Of a stretch of DNA of 64,000 nt, positions 8,188 to 16,311 are shown one piece after another; positions within the stretch are counted from its first letter, which is position 1, and each line of letters starts with the position of its first letter. Under the pieces are notes generated by a model, which made no database searches, was not told the DNA's origin, and was given only the letters and a program-made list of their open reading frames with translations. Made by a program: the position numbers and the translations under genes. The stretch comes from Actinoallomurus iriomotensis (lineage in GTDB: Bacteria; Actinomycetota; Actinomycetes; Streptosporangiales; Streptosporangiaceae), in assembly GCF_030269445.1 (NCBI RefSeq), contig NZ_BSTJ01000004.1:496001-560000 (forward strand), given 5' to 3'.

Positions 8188-8999
8188 CCCGTTTCCACAT
8201 CACCGTGCCCACCCGCGCGCCCGAACGGGTGGAGCTGCCGGAGTTCGTCACCGACCTGCGTCCGCCCGACCGCGGCACGGGCCACCGCCTGGTCGGCCGG
8301 GCCGCCGAGCTGGCGGGCCTGGACGGCGCGCTGGTGCCGTTCGACCCCGGCGGCCTGGAGTCGCTGGTGGTCGCGGCGGGACTGCTGCGCGACTCCCGGC
8401 GTATCGAGGTGATCGCGGAGTTCCATCCGGGCATCGCCACGCCCGTCTACGCGGCGAAGCTGTCGGCCTCGTCGCAGCGCTACGCCGGCGGACGGCTCGG
8501 CTGGCGGCTCGTCGTGGACCTGGACCCGGCCGTCGCCCGCGCCCAGGGCGACTTCCTGACCGGCGCCGCCCGGTACGCCCGCGCGGCGGAGTTCCTCACC
8601 GTCGCCCGGGGCGTCTGGGACGGTTCCGGATTCGGCTTCGACGGCGAGTACTTCCAGGTCCTGGACGGCGGGCTGCCCGCGTCCCGCGCGCCGCGCCCGT
8701 TCCCCCGCGTGTACCTCTCGGGTACCTCGGACGAGGCGCTGGAGCTGTCCGCGAACCACGCCGACGTGCACGTGCTCGACCCCGGCGACGATCCGGCGCT
8801 GGTGCCGGACGGGGTCGCCGCCGCCGTCCGGCTACCGGTACGGGCGGGGCCGGACGAACAGGTGGCGGCGGAGATCAGAACGCACCTGGACCGGGGCGTC
8901 ACGGAGTTCTTCCTCGAACCCGCCGCGCCGCTGGACGACGCCTACCGGATCGGGCAGCGCGTCCTGCCACTGCTGGAACAGGAGGTACGGCATGGTTGA
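8184..8999 (+). CDS. Short LLM-class flavin-dependent monooxygenase
   Basis: Luciferase-like (bacterial luciferase/SsuD superfamily) monooxygenase of 271 residues, which would use reduced FMN supplied by a separate reductase. Recognisable TIM-barrel stretches: RRIEVIAEFHPGIATPVYAAKLSASSQRYAGGRLGWRLVVD, the KFTREFL-like segment ARYARAAEFLTVARGVWDG, and FPRVYLSGTSDEALELSANHAD. It is about 100 residues shorter than SsuD, lacking much of the later barrel insertion. Start is a TTG four bases inside the ATPase gene, supported by GGGGGA upstream. It may form a pair with the full-length monooxygenase downstream, or act on a distinct intermediate; no flavin reductase gene is in the operon. Confidence 0.82.
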   Translation: MTRFHITVPTRAPERVELPEFVTDLRPPDRGTGHRLVGRAAELAGLDGALVPFDPGGLESLVVAAGLLRDSRRIEVIAEFHPGIATPVYAAKLSASSQRYAGGRLGWRLVVDLDPAVARAQGDFLTGAARYARAAEFLTVARGVWDGSGFGFDGEYFQVLDGGLPASRAPRPFPRVYLSGTSDEALELSANHADVHVLDPGDDPALVPDGVAAAVRLPVRAGPDEQVAAEIRTHLDRGVTEFFLEPAAPLDDAYRIGQRVLPLLEQEVRHG

Positions 9000-10101
9000 C
9001 ATCTACTGGCGGATCGCCATGGAGGGCGACGCGCCCGCGCTGCGGCTGGGCGACATCACCCGGGGCGGCTTCGGGCCGTTCCTCCCCGGCAGCCTCGGCC
9101 CGGGACTCCGCGCCGGAGCCTCCGACGGGTACGGCCCGCTGGACTACATGGCCGAGGTGGCGCGCTCCACCGAACAGGCGGGCTTCGTGGGCGGGCTGAT
9201 GCCGTCCTTCCCGCAGACCGACGACCCGTGGGCCGCGGCCGCCGCGCTGGCCCACGACACCAGCACGTACCGGTTCATGATCGCCTTCCAGCCGGGGTTC
9301 CTGCACCCGGTGCAGGCGGCGCGGATGTCGGCCACGCTGCAGGCCGCGACCGGCGGCCGGGTCGTGTACAACATCATCTCCGGCGGCGGCGGTCCGCAGC
9401 AGCTCTGGTGGGGCGACCGGGTCGACCACGACGACCGGTACGCCCGTACCTCGGAGTTCCTCGACGTGCTCAAGGGCGTGTGGCACGGGCCGTACGACCA
9501 CGAGGGCCGGTTCTACCGGGTCGAGGGCGGAGCGCTGCCGCCGGAGTTGCGCGGGCAGCCGTTCCCGGAGATCTACTTCTCCGGGTCCTCCCCCGCCGCG
9601 ATCGCCGCCGCCGGCCGTCACGCGGACTACTACCTGTCCTGGCTGGAGCCGTTCGACGCACTCAGCGAGAAGTTCGACCTCGTACGCCGCCACAGTGACA
9701 CTCCCCCGAAGTTCGCCGTACGGGTGGACGTGCTGGCCCGGGAGACCGAGGAACAGGCGTGGGAGGAGATCGAACGCGGCTGGGAACGTCTCGGCGAGAC
9801 CGAGCGGACCCCCGAGGCCAGTGAGTCGGTCGGCTGGCGCCGCGGCCGGGAGTTCACCGCGGGCACCGGTGACTCATACCGCGATCTGGAGGTCCAGCCG
9901 AACGTGTGGGGCGGCTTCAACCGGTTGCGCCCCGGCCCGCTCTTCGGCCTGGTCGGCGACTACCACCAGGTCGCCGCCCGGCTCGACGAACTCATCACGC
10001 TCGGCGTGGACGCCTTCATCCTCGCCGGCGTGCCCCATCTGGAGGAGGCCCAGCGCGTGGGCCGCAACGTTCTTCCCCTGTTGAAAGGAAAACCGTCATG
10101 A
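8992..10101 (+). CDS. SsuD-like alkane/aryl-sulfonate monooxygenase
   Basis: FMNH2-dependent monooxygenase of 369 residues, the expected length for SsuD (about 380). Family features: N-terminal DIYWRIAMEGDAP, DYMAEVARSTEQAGFVGGLMP, YRFMIAFQPGFLHPVQAARMSATLQAATGGRVVYNIISGGG (barrel core and phosphate region), YARTSEFLDVLKGVWHG, FPEIYFSGSSPAAIAAAGRHADYYLSW, and the C-terminal VWGGFNRLRPGPLFGLVGDYHQVAARL. SsuD cleaves the C-S bond of sulfonates to give an aldehyde and sulfite; here the presence of a DszB-like desulfinase suggests a route through a sulfinate. Overlaps the previous gene by eight bases. Confidence 0.88.
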   Translation: MVDIYWRIAMEGDAPALRLGDITRGGFGPFLPGSLGPGLRAGASDGYGPLDYMAEVARSTEQAGFVGGLMPSFPQTDDPWAAAAALAHDTSTYRFMIAFQPGFLHPVQAARMSATLQAATGGRVVYNIISGGGGPQQLWWGDRVDHDDRYARTSEFLDVLKGVWHGPYDHEGRFYRVEGGALPPELRGQPFPEIYFSGSSPAAIAAAGRHADYYLSWLEPFDALSEKFDLVRRHSDTPPKFAVRVDVLARETEEQAWEEIERGWERLGETERTPEASESVGWRRGREFTAGTGDSYRDLEVQPNVWGGFNRLRPGPLFGLVGDYHQVAARLDELITLGVDAFILAGVPHLEEAQRVGRNVLPLLKGKPS

Positions 10102-11018
10102 CCCTGCGCGTCGGATACTTCCCGCAGAACAACTCCCTGTGGGTGCTGCGGCTTCGGGGCGTCCTGGAGCGGTCCGTCCCGGACGTGGAGTGGGTGGACC
10201 TGCGGTCGCTGCCCGCCGGGGAGCGGCCGAAGCCGACCGAGGGCCTGCCGTCGGCCCACGGCGACCACCTGTTCGACGGCGGCTACGACTTCATCGGCAC
10301 CGGGTCCACTCCGCCGGTCACGGCCCAGGCCAAGGGCCACGACGTGGTCTACGTCGCGATCTCCGGGCCGCGGGTCGAGAACGGCCGCCTGGTCGTGCCC
10401 GCGGAGTCCCCGATCGCCACGCCCGCCGACCTGAAGGGCCGGCGCGTCGCCCTCGGACACGGTTCCTGGCAGACCACGTTGCTCCTGTTCGCCCTGGAGC
10501 AGGCCGGGCTGAGCTGGCGCGACATCGAGCCGGTCGACGCGTACGGCAACGCCACCGAGCTGTTCCTGAACGGCGAGGTGGACGCCTGGGTCGGTTCCTA
10601 CCCGCACCTCACCGAGGTGGAGCGGCGCGGCCCGGTCCGGACGATCATCGAGACCGACGGGTTGTTCAGCCACCGCTCGCTGTGGTTCACCAGCCGGGCG
10701 TTCGCCACCGAACGGCGCGGCGAGTTGGCGGCGATCGTGGCGGCGCTGCAGGAGAGCGACGCCTGGATCCGGCAGAACCCGCGGGACGCCGCCGCGCTGT
10801 TCGCCGCCGACGACGGCGGGGACCTGGACGCCTGGGAGCACGCGCTGCGCACCCGGCCGTGGGGGCTGCGCCCGGTCACCGGCGACTTCGTCACCGAGCA
10901 GCAGCGCGCCGCCGACCTCTTCCACGCGAACGGCCTGATCGAGCGGAGAATCCAGGTCGCCGACGCCGTACTGCCGGAGATCAACGCGTTGATCGAGGAG
11001 ACCGCGTCCGATAGATGA
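10098..11018 (+). CDS. Signal-less SsuA-fold protein ending the sulfur operon
   Basis: SBP-fold protein of 306 residues starting directly with the mature-type strand MTLRVGYFPQNNSLW, with no signal peptide or lipobox. The family core is clear: YDFIGTGSTPPVTAQAKGHDVVYVAI, the DLKGRRVALGHGSWQTTLLLFALEQAGL ligand loop and LNGEVDAWVGSYPHLTEVE. It lacks the CPVP motif of the DszB-like protein, so it is not an obvious desulfinase. Since it is cytosolic, it could be an enzyme, a ligand carrier to the monooxygenases or a second-route binding protein with non-classical export. Ribosome site GAAAGGAAA; four-base overlap with the monooxygenase gene. Last gene of the operon. Confidence 0.8.
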   Translation: MTLRVGYFPQNNSLWVLRLRGVLERSVPDVEWVDLRSLPAGERPKPTEGLPSAHGDHLFDGGYDFIGTGSTPPVTAQAKGHDVVYVAISGPRVENGRLVVPAESPIATPADLKGRRVALGHGSWQTTLLLFALEQAGLSWRDIEPVDAYGNATELFLNGEVDAWVGSYPHLTEVERRGPVRTIIETDGLFSHRSLWFTSRAFATERRGELAAIVAALQESDAWIRQNPRDAAALFAADDGGDLDAWEHALRTRPWGLRPVTGDFVTEQQRAADLFHANGLIERRIQVADAVLPEINALIEETASDR

Positions 11019-11050
11019 GACGCCGGTCCCGTGACGTGAGCAAGCAGATA

Positions 11051-11065
11051 AGGTAAGCCTTACCT
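11051..11065. promoter_or_regulatory. Iron box (IdeR/DmdR-type operator)
   Basis: AGGTAAGCCTTACCT is symmetrical around one central base and extends into an AT-rich flank, matching the actinobacterial IdeR/DmdR iron-box pattern (TTAGGTTAGGCTAACCTAA). It ends 22 bases before the exporter start at 11088 and after the sulfur operon stop, so it should repress the two exporter genes when iron is plentiful. Confidence 0.82.
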
Positions 11066-11087
11066 ATATCGCTGCTCCGGAGGGCGG

Positions 11088-12788
11088 ATGAGGCGTCTTC
11101 GGCACCGGAGGGGGTCCGCGCTTCCCGCCGGGCGCTCCGTCCTGACCCGGGCCATCGCGGGACAACGCCGGCCCGCTCTGCTCGGCTCCGTGCTGATCAG
11201 CGGTCATCAGGCGGGCGAGGCGCTCGTGCCGTTCCTGATCGGCGTCGTGATCGACCAGGCGGTCGGCGGCGGACCCGGCGGGCTGGCGCTGTGGCTCGGC
11301 GTCCTCGGCGCGGTGTACCTGACGCTCAGCTTCAGCTACCGTTTCGGCGACCGGGCCGCCCAGCGCGCGTCGCAGCAGGCCGCGCACGAGCTCCGGCTCG
11401 CGCTGACCCGGCGCGTCCTCGACCACCGGGGCGGCGCCGAGGCCGGACGGCTGCCGGGCGCCCTGGTGAACATCGCCGCCGGGGACGCGGCACGCGTCGG
11501 CGCGGTCGCCGCGATGGTGCCCTCCGCGACCGCCGCCGTCGGCGGGCTCGCGCTGACCGCGGTCCTGCTGCTGATGATCTCGCTGCCGCTCGGCCTGCTG
11601 GTCCTGGTCGGCGCGCCGCCGTTGCTCTGGCTGTCGCACCGGCTCGGCAAACCGCTCGAACACCGCAGCGAGACCGAGCAGGAGCACGCCGCACGGGCGT
11701 CGGGCGTGGCGGCCGACCTCGTCTCGGGGCTCCGGGTGCTCAAGGGCCTCGGCGCCCAGCGGCACGCGCTCGACCGTTATCGGCGCACCAGCCGGGAGTC
11801 GTTGCGCGCCACCGTACGGTCGGCGCGGGCGGAGGCGACCTACCACGGTCTGACGATCGCGCTCAACGGCGTGTTCCTCGCCGTCATCGCCCTGGCCGGC
11901 GGGCGGCTGGCGGCCGGCGGGCACATCACCATCGGCGAGTTGGTCTCGACGGCCGGTCTCGCCCAGTACCTGCTGACCCCGCTGACCACCCTGGCGTGGG
12001 TGAACGGCGTGTTCGCGCAGGGCCGCGCGTCGGCCCGGCGCATCGCGACGGTGCTGTCGAGTCCGCCGGCCGTGACACCGGGCCCGCTCCCGGTGCCCGA
12101 CCCCGCCGCCGGGAAGATCGCCCTGCGCGGCCTGTCCGGCACGGGCCTGCGCCGGGTCGACCTGGACATCACCCCCGGCGAGTTCGTCGGCGTCGTGGCC
12201 ACCGACCCGGCCGCCGCGTCGGCGCTGCTCGCCCACCTCGGGCGTGCCGCCGACCCGGAGGAGGGCTCGGTCGAGCTGGACGGCGTCGCCCTCACCGACC
12301 TGCACCCGGGCGAACTGCGGGCCGCGATCCTCGTCGCCGGGCACGACGCGCGGCTGTTCGACGGCACGGTCCGCGACAACCTGGCCGCCGACATGGGCCT
12401 GGACGCGGCGCTGGTCGCGGCCGGCGCCGACGAGGTGGTCGCGGCCCTGCCGGCCGGGCTGGACACGGTCCTCGACGAGCGCGGCCGTTCGCTGTCCGGC
12501 GGGCAGCGCCAGCGCCTGGCCCTCGCCCGTGCGCTCGCCGCCGATCCTCCGGTGCTCGTCCTGCACGACCCGACCACCGCCGTCGACACGGTCACCGAGT
12601 CCCGCGTCGCGGAGGGCCTCCGCGCGTTCCGCCGCGACCGGACCACCATCGTGGTCACCACGAGCCCGGCGCTCCTGGCCGTCACCGACCGGGTGGTCCT
12701 CCTCGACGAGGGCGCGGTCACCGCCCAGGGCACGCACACCGCACTCGTGGCGGAACACTCCCGCTACCGGGCGGCGGTCCTGTCATGA
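11088..12788 (+). CDS. ABC exporter subunit with degenerate ATP site (iron-regulated)
   Basis: Fused membrane plus ATPase half-exporter of 566 residues. Six membrane segments lie in the first 310 residues; the nucleotide domain follows from about 340. The Walker A position reads GVVATDPAAASALL, without the GK[ST], and the Walker B end reads VLVLHDPTTAVD, with Pro where the catalytic Glu should be, so this subunit's own site cannot hydrolyse ATP. Its signature LSGGQRQRLALARAL is perfect. It must therefore pair with the next protein. Start at ATG 11088 after GGAGG. Iron-box control suggests export (or IrtAB-like import) of a siderophore or metal-related compound; the substrate is not readable and no siderophore synthesis genes are in the window. 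Confidence 0.88.
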   Translation: MRRLRHRRGSALPAGRSVLTRAIAGQRRPALLGSVLISGHQAGEALVPFLIGVVIDQAVGGGPGGLALWLGVLGAVYLTLSFSYRFGDRAAQRASQQAAHELRLALTRRVLDHRGGAEAGRLPGALVNIAAGDAARVGAVAAMVPSATAAVGGLALTAVLLLMISLPLGLLVLVGAPPLLWLSHRLGKPLEHRSETEQEHAARASGVAADLVSGLRVLKGLGAQRHALDRYRRTSRESLRATVRSARAEATYHGLTIALNGVFLAVIALAGGRLAAGGHITIGELVSTAGLAQYLLTPLTTLAWVNGVFAQGRASARRIATVLSSPPAVTPGPLPVPDPAAGKIALRGLSGTGLRRVDLDITPGEFVGVVATDPAAASALLAHLGRAADPEEGSVELDGVALTDLHPGELRAAILVAGHDARLFDGTVRDNLAADMGLDAALVAAGADEVVAALPAGLDTVLDERGRSLSGGQRQRLALARALAADPPVLVLHDPTTAVDTVTESRVAEGLRAFRRDRTTIVVTTSPALLAVTDRVVLLDEGAVTAQGTHTALVAEHSRYRAAVLS

Positions 12789-14626
12789 GTGAGCGGGAAC
12801 TGCTGCCGGTCGCGAGCGGACGGCGGACCCTGCGTTCGGTCGGCGCGCTCCTGCGGCCGCGCGTCTGGACGGTCGTCCTTGCCCTGGCGGTCCTCCTCGC
12901 CGGAACGCTGGCAGGGCTGCTCGTCCCTCCGCTGGTGGGGCGCATCGTCGACCTCGTCACCGGACGCCGGGGCGCGGGCTCGATCACCTGGCCCGCGATC
13001 CTGCTGGTCGCGGCGGCCCTCGTGCAGGGCGCGCTGTCCGCCGCCGGGCTCGCCGAACTGGCGCGGGCCGGAGAGAACGCGCTCGCCGAGCTGCGGGAAC
13101 GCTTCCTGGCCCGCGCCCTGCGACTTCCCTTGGACCAGCTCGAGCGCGCCGGGTCGGGCGACCTCACCTCGCGGGTCACCGGCGATGTCACCGTCATCGC
13201 CGAGGCCGTGCGACGAGCGCTGCCCGCGCTGATCGGCTCGCTGCTCACCATCGTCTCGACGTTGGCCGGGATGGCCGTGCTCGACTGGCGGTTCCTGCCG
13301 GCCGCGCTGGTCGCCGTACCGGTGCAGCTGCACACGGCGCGCTGGTACTCGCGGCGGGCCGGGCCGCTGTACGCCGAGCAGCGGGCGGCGGCCGGGGCAC
13401 AGCAGCACGCGCTGCTCGGCACGATCGACGGAGCCGCGACCCTACGGGCGCTGCGGCTGACCGGCCGTCACCTCGGCCGGGTGGAGCGGCGCTCGCAGGT
13501 GGCGGTCGACCTGTCCCTGCGCGGCGTGGCGCTGCGGACGCGGTTCTACAGCAGGCTCCACGTCGGCGAGTACGCCGGGCTGTGCGCGGTGCTGGCCGTG
13601 GGGTTCGTCCTGGTACGCGACGGATCGGCGACGGTCGGCGGCGCGACGGCCGCCGCGCTGTACTTCCACGGGTTGTTCGGCCCGATCAACATGGCGCTGG
13701 CGCTGGTGGACGACGCCCAGTCGGCGGCCGCCGGCCTACGGCGGCTGGTGGGCGTCGCCGACGTACGGACGCCCGCCGAGAAGGACGGCGCCGACGTACG
13801 GACGGACGGAGCCGCCACCCCGACGGACGCAACCGCCACCCCGGCAGACGCAACCAGCACCCCGGCAGACGCAACCGCCACCCCGGGGGACTCAGCCGGC
13901 ACCCCGCGGGGCGCGTCGGTCACCGCGCGGGCGCTGGGGCACGCGTACGTTCCGGGTCGTGCCGTGCTGAGCGACGTCACGTTCGACGTGGCGGCCGGTG
14001 AGCGGGTCGCGCTGGTCGGCGCGAGCGGCGCGGGCAAGACGACGCTGGCCAAGCTGATCGCCGGCGTGCACCGGCCCGGCACGGGCTCGGTCCTGGTCGG
14101 CGGCCGCCCCCCGGTGCCGGGCGCGCACGTCGTGCTGGTGACCCAGGAGGTCCACGTGTTCGCCGGAACCCTGGCCGACGACCTGCGGCTGGCCGCGCCG
14201 GACGCGACCGACGCGGAGCTGTGCGCGGCCCTCGACCGCGTCGGCGCGCTCGGCTGGGCCGAAGGGCTCCCGGAGAGGCTGGCGACCCGGGTCGGCGACG
14301 GCGGGCACACCCTGACCGTCGCGGAGGCACAGCAGCTGGCGTTCGCCCGGCTCGTGCTGGCCGATCCCCGGGTCGTCATCCTCGACGAGGCGACCGCGGA
14401 AGCGGGCAGCGCGGGCGCCCGGGTCCTCGAGGCCTCGGCCGAGGCGGCGCTGGAAGGACGGACCGCGCTCGTCGTCGCCCACCGCCTCACGCAGGCCGCC
14501 GCCGCCGACCGCGTCATCGTGCTGGACACCGGCCGGATCGCCGAGACCGGCACGCACACCGAACTGCTCGCCGCGGCAGGAACCTACGCCGCCCTCTGGT
14601 CCGCCTGGTCACAGCAGCGCCGATAG
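12785..14626 (+). CDS. ABC exporter partner subunit with working ATP site
   Basis: Second half-exporter, 613 residues, overlapping the first by four bases. Six membrane segments in about the first 310 residues, then an Ala/Thr/Asp/Pro-rich tandem-repeat linker (about residues 345-375), then the nucleotide domain. Walker A GASGAGKTT and Walker B VVILDEATA are canonical, as is the switch His region (VVAHRLT), but the signature is LTVAEAQQLAFARL instead of LSGGQ. Together with the first subunit this leaves exactly one complete ATP site (Walker motifs from here, LSGGQ from the partner), the classic degenerate heterodimer arrangement known from TM287/288 and BmrCD. Some iron-regulated mycobacterial relatives (IrtAB) import, so direction is not certain. 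Confidence 0.9.
   Translation: MSERELLPVASGRRTLRSVGALLRPRVWTVVLALAVLLAGTLAGLLVPPLVGRIVDLVTGRRGAGSITWPAILLVAAALVQGALSAAGLAELARAGENALAELRERFLARALRLPLDQLERAGSGDLTSRVTGDVTVIAEAVRRALPALIGSLLTIVSTLAGMAVLDWRFLPAALVAVPVQLHTARWYSRRAGPLYAEQRAAAGAQQHALLGTIDGAATLRALRLTGRHLGRVERRSQVAVDLSLRGVALRTRFYSRLHVGEYAGLCAVLAVGFVLVRDGSATVGGATAAALYFHGLFGPINMALALVDDAQSAAAGLRRLVGVADVRTPAEKDGADVRTDGAATPTDATATPADATSTPADATATPGDSAGTPRGASVTARALGHAYVPGRAVLSDVTFDVAAGERVALVGASGAGKTTLAKLIAGVHRPGTGSVLVGGRPPVPGAHVVLVTQEVHVFAGTLADDLRLAAPDATDAELCAALDRVGALGWAEGLPERLATRVGDGGHTLTVAEAQQLAFARLVLADPRVVILDEATAEAGSAGARVLEASAEAALEGRTALVVAHRLTQAAAADRVIVLDTGRIAETGTHTELLAAAGTYAALWSAWSQQRR
13814..13897 (+). repeat. 21-base tandem repeat in exporter linker
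   Basis: Four consecutive 21-base units (13814, 13835, 13856, 13877; the fourth is diverged), each encoding seven residues close to ATPADAT. The array stays in frame and sits between the membrane and ATPase domains, so copy-number change would lengthen or shorten only the linker. Confidence 0.85.
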
Positions 14627-14683
14627 CGCGAGCGAATCCGAATAGCGGGTGTTCCGCCAGGCACCCCCTGGACGCCGTGAGCC

Positions 14684-14724
14684 CGCGCCGGCCGGGCGCC
14701 CCACGGGATCGCCCGGCCGGCGCG
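14684..14724. terminator. Bidirectional hairpin terminator
   Basis: A perfect 15-base inverted repeat (CGCGCCGGCCGGGCG, 14684-14698, against 14710-14724) with an 11-base loop lies between the convergent exporter and aldehyde dehydrogenase genes. All stem pairs are G/C. It would serve both strands. Confidence 0.75.
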
Positions 14725-14727
14725 TCC

Positions 14728-16302
14728 CTAGCGGCGGGCGCCGTCGATGCGGCGCGGCAGGCCGTAGGCGTTGTCGTCGGACACCTCGGGCGGGAGCAGT
14801 TCGGCGGGCACGTTCTGGTAGCACACCGGACGCAGGAACCGGCGGATCGCGAGCGTGCCGACCGAGGTGGTGCGCCCATCGGAGGTCGCCGGGTACGGTC
14901 CGCCGTGCACCATCGCGTGGGTGACCTCCACGCCGGTGGGCCAGCCGTCGAACAGGATGCGTCCCGCCCGTTCCTCCAGCAGCGGCAGCAGCGCCGCCGC
15001 GACCTCCCGGTCGCCCTCCCCGTGGTGGACCGTCGCGGTCAGCTGGCCGCGCAGCGCCGCGGCCACCTCGCGCAGCTGTTCCGGGTCACGGCAGATCACC
15101 ACGGTGGACGCGGCGCCGAACGCCTCGTCCTGGAGCTCGGGACGCCCGAGGAAGACGTCGGCCGCCACGGAGAACAGCCGCGCGACGCCGGCGTTCTCCC
15201 CCTCTCCCGGAAGGCCCGCGCAGAGCTCCCGTACGCCGTCGGTCGCCAGGAGGCCGGCCGTGGACCGTTCGTAGGCGGCGTGGATGCCCTCGGTGAGCAT
15301 GGTCTGCCCGGTCGTCGCGGCGAGAACGCGCACCGCGGTGGCGAGGAACTCCGTCAGCTCCGGGCCGTCGACGGCGACGATCAGACCCGGGTTGGTGCAG
15401 AACTGACCCGCTCCCAGGGTCAGGGAGCCGGCGAACCCCTCGGCCAGCCCGGCGGCGCGTTCCCGCAGCGCCCCCGGCAGCAGGAAGACCGGGTTCACGC
15501 TGCTCATCTCGGCGTACACCGGGATCGGCACGGCGCGGGCGGCGGCCGTCCGCTGCAGGGCCAGGCCGCCCGCCTGCGAGCCGGTGAACCCCACGGCGCG
15601 GATCCGCGGGTCGGCGACCAGTGCCTGCCCGACCTCGTTGCCCGCCGCGAAGAGCAGGGAGAACACGCCCTCGGGCAGCCCGCTGTCGCGGACCGCGTCC
15701 GCCACGGCGGAGCCGACGAGTTCGGAGGTGCCGAGGTGGGCGCTGTGCCCCTTCACCACCACGGGGCAGCCCGCGGCCAGCGCCGACGCGGTGTCGCCGC
15801 CCGCCACCGAGAAGGCCAGCGGGAAGTTGCTCGCCCCGAACACCGCCACCGGGCCGACCGCCAGATGACGTTGCCGCAGGTCGGGCCGTGGAGCGGGCCT
15901 GCGGTCGGGCAGGGCCGGGTCGATACGCGTGTCCGCCCACTCCCCCGCCCTTACCTCGTCGGCGAAGAGGCGGAGCTGGGCGGTGGTGCGGTCGCGCTCG
16001 CCGCTGATCCGGCCGCGTGGCAGGCCGCTCTCGGCGACCGCCCTGTCGACCAGTTCGTCGCCCAGGTCCTCGATGCGTTCGGCGATCCGCTCCAGGAAGG
16101 CGGCCCGTTCCCCGGGCGACGTCGACCGGTACGCGACGGCGGCCGAGGCCGCGCGCTCGCAGGCGTCCGCGACGTCCTCATCCGTGCCCGTGCCGTAGGC
16201 GGGCTCCAGGGACGCGCCGGTACGGGGGTCATGCGACGTGATCGCCGGACCGGATCCCGGACGCCGTTCGGCGCCGATGAACATGGTTCCCTTCAGGGGC
16301 AT
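14728..16302 (-). CDS. Alpha-ketoglutaric semialdehyde dehydrogenase (NADP-type ALDH)
   Basis: Aldehyde dehydrogenase of 524 residues in the KGSADH/2,5-dioxovalerate dehydrogenase branch, which oxidises alpha-ketoglutaric semialdehyde to 2-oxoglutarate at the end of oxidative pentose, hexarate and hydroxyproline routes. Asn159 (GASNFP), Lys184 (VVVKGHSAH), Glu265 (AEMSSVNP) and nucleophile Cys302 (GQFCTNPG) are all present; the AEMSSVNPVF form is typical of this branch rather than of betaine aldehyde dehydrogenases. It is downstream of the CoA-transferase gene in the same direction with a 9-base gap, so it is probably cotranscribed from the operator at 17573. The XylX-like gene across the LacI gene makes its usual substrate. 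Confidence 0.88.
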   Translation of the reverse strand: MPLKGTMFIGAERRPGSGPAITSHDPRTGASLEPAYGTGTDEDVADACERAASAAVAYRSTSPGERAAFLERIAERIEDLGDELVDRAVAESGLPRGRISGERDRTTAQLRLFADEVRAGEWADTRIDPALPDRRPAPRPDLRQRHLAVGPVAVFGASNFPLAFSVAGGDTASALAAGCPVVVKGHSAHLGTSELVGSAVADAVRDSGLPEGVFSLLFAAGNEVGQALVADPRIRAVGFTGSQAGGLALQRTAAARAVPIPVYAEMSSVNPVFLLPGALRERAAGLAEGFAGSLTLGAGQFCTNPGLIVAVDGPELTEFLATAVRVLAATTGQTMLTEGIHAAYERSTAGLLATDGVRELCAGLPGEGENAGVARLFSVAADVFLGRPELQDEAFGAASTVVICRDPEQLREVAAALRGQLTATVHHGEGDREVAAALLPLLEERAGRILFDGWPTGVEVTHAMVHGGPYPATSDGRTTSVGTLAIRRFLRPVCYQNVPAELLPPEVSDDNAYGLPRRIDGARR

Positions 16303-16311
16303 GAGTGTTCC

